Part shown: positions 5,801 to 6,254 of the stretch, in pieces
How the letters are laid out: each line of letters starts with the position of its first letter
Numbering within the stretch: position 1 is the stretch's first letter
Origin: T3Sed10-241 sp036751905
Lineage (GTDB): Bacteria; Bacteroidota; Bacteroidia; Flavobacteriales_D; Cryomorphaceae
Direction of reading: 5' to 3'
Assembly: GCA_036751905.1 (NCBI GenBank)
Contig: DAIOTP010000165.1
Coordinates: forward strand, 1-6,254
Length of the DNA stretch: 6,254 nucleotides
Notes under the pieces: generated by a model
Databases searched by the model: none
What the model was told of the DNA's origin: nothing
Seen by the model: the letters and a program-made list of their open reading frames with translations, nothing else
Made by a program: the position numbers and the translations under genes

Positions 5801-6196
5801 CAAAATGCCCGCTTCGAACAGAAAGATCCATTGCTTATTTACAAGTTTGAGTCCTTTGAGTTGTTCAAAAAGATGATCAGCAAAGTCAGCTTTGAAGTGG
5901 TGAGCTTTTTGAGCAAAGCAGCCCTGCCTGGAAGTCAGGATCAGGTACGCACCACCCGGGCCACGACTGCCAGGGCTGACGATATGAGCAAGCTCCAAAC
6001 AAGCCGCCCCGGAAGCGAACAGTCCTCTTCAGCTACACAGCAGCAAAGCCACGGCCGACCAGCGTCCCCCATGCCTTCACCTAAGGTGCAGCCGGTGCGT
6101 GCAGAAAAGAAGGTAGGTCGCAACGATCCATGCCCTTGCGGCAGTGGCAAGAAGTACAAAAACTGCCATGGAAAAACCGTGGGTCAAACAGCCTGA
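2834..6196 (+). CDS. secA: Protein translocase ATPase SecA (long Bacteroidota form)
   Basis: SecA, the ATP-driven motor that pushes unfolded preproteins through SecYEG at the inner membrane. The 1120-residue protein is complete, against 901 in E. coli. Seen in order: N-terminal MLGSFTKTLKKLFG; Walker A MQTGEGKT (195-202); VNDYLARRD; Walker B and following loop DEVDSVLIDDARTPLIISG (303-321); the preprotein cross-linking region; LAGMTGTAETE; TNMAGRGTDIKLG (696-708); arginine-finger motif QLRGRAGRQGD (733-743); helical scaffold and wing; a Ser/Gln/Pro-rich linker (about 1032-1093); and a SEC-C zinc tail with C1100, C1102, C1111 and H1112 (CxCx8CH). Extra segments relative to E. coli lie at about 58-106, 130-173, 343-425 and 446-505. 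The ATG at 2834 fits the conserved N-terminus; no Shine-Dalgarno is visible. It has its own promoter box and terminator, so it is probably monocistronic. No SecM-like leader gene precedes it. Confidence 0.98.
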   Translation: MLGSFTKTLKKLFGDKSERDIKVIEPMVKQITELYTRLQAETHDELRQRSAALKERIRISTQANEQRMAELKKQVEQQPDMPLAEKEATFDQIDAIAKDNNELIEKELLAVLPEAFALIRETARRFKENESIEVSATDFDRDIAARRTGVEIKGDKAIWHKRWMAAGSEISWDMVHYDVQLIGGIALHQGKVAEMQTGEGKTLVATLPVFLNALAGKGVHVVTVNDYLARRDSEWMGPIYEFHGLSVDCIDKHQPNSEERRRAYTSDITFGTNNEFGFDYLRDNMSSAPERLVQRKHHYAIVDEVDSVLIDDARTPLIISGPTPKGDQQLFDEMKPRVEKLYAVQRQLVTQLIAEAKKKLDGLDEGKPSKDDINEGGLAVFRAYRGLPKLKPLIKFLSESGIKQQMLKTEAYYLQDQEKEMHKADEVLYFTIDEKTNSVELTEKGIELMSQNIEDGDFFVLPDMGTSIAEIEKSALEAEEKIKAKDELLRTYGIKAERIHTVNQLLKAYALFEKDVDYVLMDNKVKIVDEQTGRIMEGRRYSDGLHQAIESKERVKVEAATQTYATITLQNYFRMYHKLAGMTGTAETEAGELWDIYKLDVMLIPTNRPVVRDDREDKVYKTKREKFNAAIDEIVELSNAGRPVLVGTTSVEVSELLSRMLQLRQIKHNVLNAKLHAREAEIVAEAGKPGAVTIATNMAGRGTDIKLGPGVKEAGGLAIVGTEKHDSRRVDRQLRGRAGRQGDPGSSQFYISLEDNLMRLFGSDRIAKMMDRMGLKEGEVIQHSMITKSIERAQRKVEENNFGIRKRLLEYDDVMNSQREVIYKRRRHALHGDRLELDIENMFQDVAEAIVNNHHEVKDFDGFNLDLIQYLGIESPVDSSTFASMKGDELMRKIFKTARDNYRRRVEHTALTALPIIRNVHENQAQFENIAVPFSDGKRALQVVVNINKTLESTGRELISAIEKSVTLAIIDNEWKEHLRDMDDLRQSVQNARFEQKDPLLIYKFESFELFKKMISKVSFEVVSFLSKAALPGSQDQVRTTRATTARADDMSKLQTSRPGSEQSSSATQQQSHGRPASPMPSPKVQPVRAEKKVGRNDPCPCGSGKKYKNCHGKTVGQTA

Positions 6197-6223
6197 GGGC
6201 AAAGAAATCATTTACTAAATCGA

Positions 6224-6253
6224 AAAACCCGGGTTGTCTCAAGCCCGGGTTTT
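6224..6253 (+). terminator. Intrinsic terminator after secA (T-tract reaches the window edge)
   Basis: AAAACCCGGG (6224-6233) and CCCGGGTTTT (6244-6253) form a perfect 10-bp stem around a 10-nt loop that can close by two further pairs (U-G and U-A). It starts 27 nt after the secA stop. Only four T residues and a C are visible before the window ends, but they continue the stem as a U-run, so termination of the secA transcript is likely. The symmetry would allow action in both directions. Confidence 0.85.
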
Positions 6254-6254
6254 C

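Noticed and set aside
5471..5998. A 175-residue open frame on the - strand inside the 3' part of secA.
   Set aside because: Antisense shadow of the scaffold and wing region with no family resemblance.
1..6254. CRISPR arrays, insertion sequences, toxin-antitoxin or phage-defence genes.
   Set aside because: No spaced direct repeats, transposase motifs or defence-family domains were seen on either strand.

Overview
This window looks like a housekeeping segment of a Bacteroidota chromosome. Four things point there: (i) promoter boxes of the Bacteroidota type (TAnnTTTG, once with a TTG exactly 19 nt upstream); (ii) no Shine-Dalgarno sequence before any gene, with A/T-rich leaders instead; (iii) a SecA of 1120 residues with several insertions relative to the E. 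coli protein; (iv) a DUF2795 protein just upstream of secA, next to a PduO-type adenosyltransferase, an order I recall from Flavobacteriia-like genomes. Base composition looks close to half G+C by eye (not counted), rather high for Flavobacterium itself, so I would not go below phylum or class.

Layout: everything reads on the + strand. Positions 1-53 are the 3' part of a tRNA-Leu whose 5' half lies outside the window, closed by a hairpin terminator (66-89). After a 120-nt spacer come a class I SAM-dependent methyltransferase (210-983) and a LolD/MacB-type ABC ATPase (980-1666), which overlap by ATGA and are probably translationally coupled. A 76-nt gap with no visible terminator leads to a PduO-type cob(I)alamin adenosyltransferase (1743-2294), possibly in the same transcript. 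A 103-nt spacer holds a textbook Bacteroidota promoter for a very acidic 73-residue DUF2795 protein (2398-2619), closed by a perfect 10-bp terminator hairpin (2620-2644). A 214-nt spacer with a TAnnTTTG box precedes secA (2834-6196), which is followed by its own hairpin terminator (6224-6253, T-tract cut by the window end).

How the genes fit together: SecA drives post-translational export through SecYEG. The adenosyltransferase makes adenosylcobalamin. The ATPase would need a FtsX/LolE/MacB-like permease that is not here. Nothing shows a common pathway; transcription units are separated by terminators and promoters, so this is a conserved neighbourhood rather than one system. I found no mobile element, CRISPR array, phage gene, pseudogene or frameshift, and no convincing new biological system. 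The points most worth a second look are the uncharacterised acidic DUF2795 protein beside secA, the insertions in SecA, the palindromes in the two spacers flanking the DUF2795 gene, and the methyltransferase/orphan-ATPase pair.
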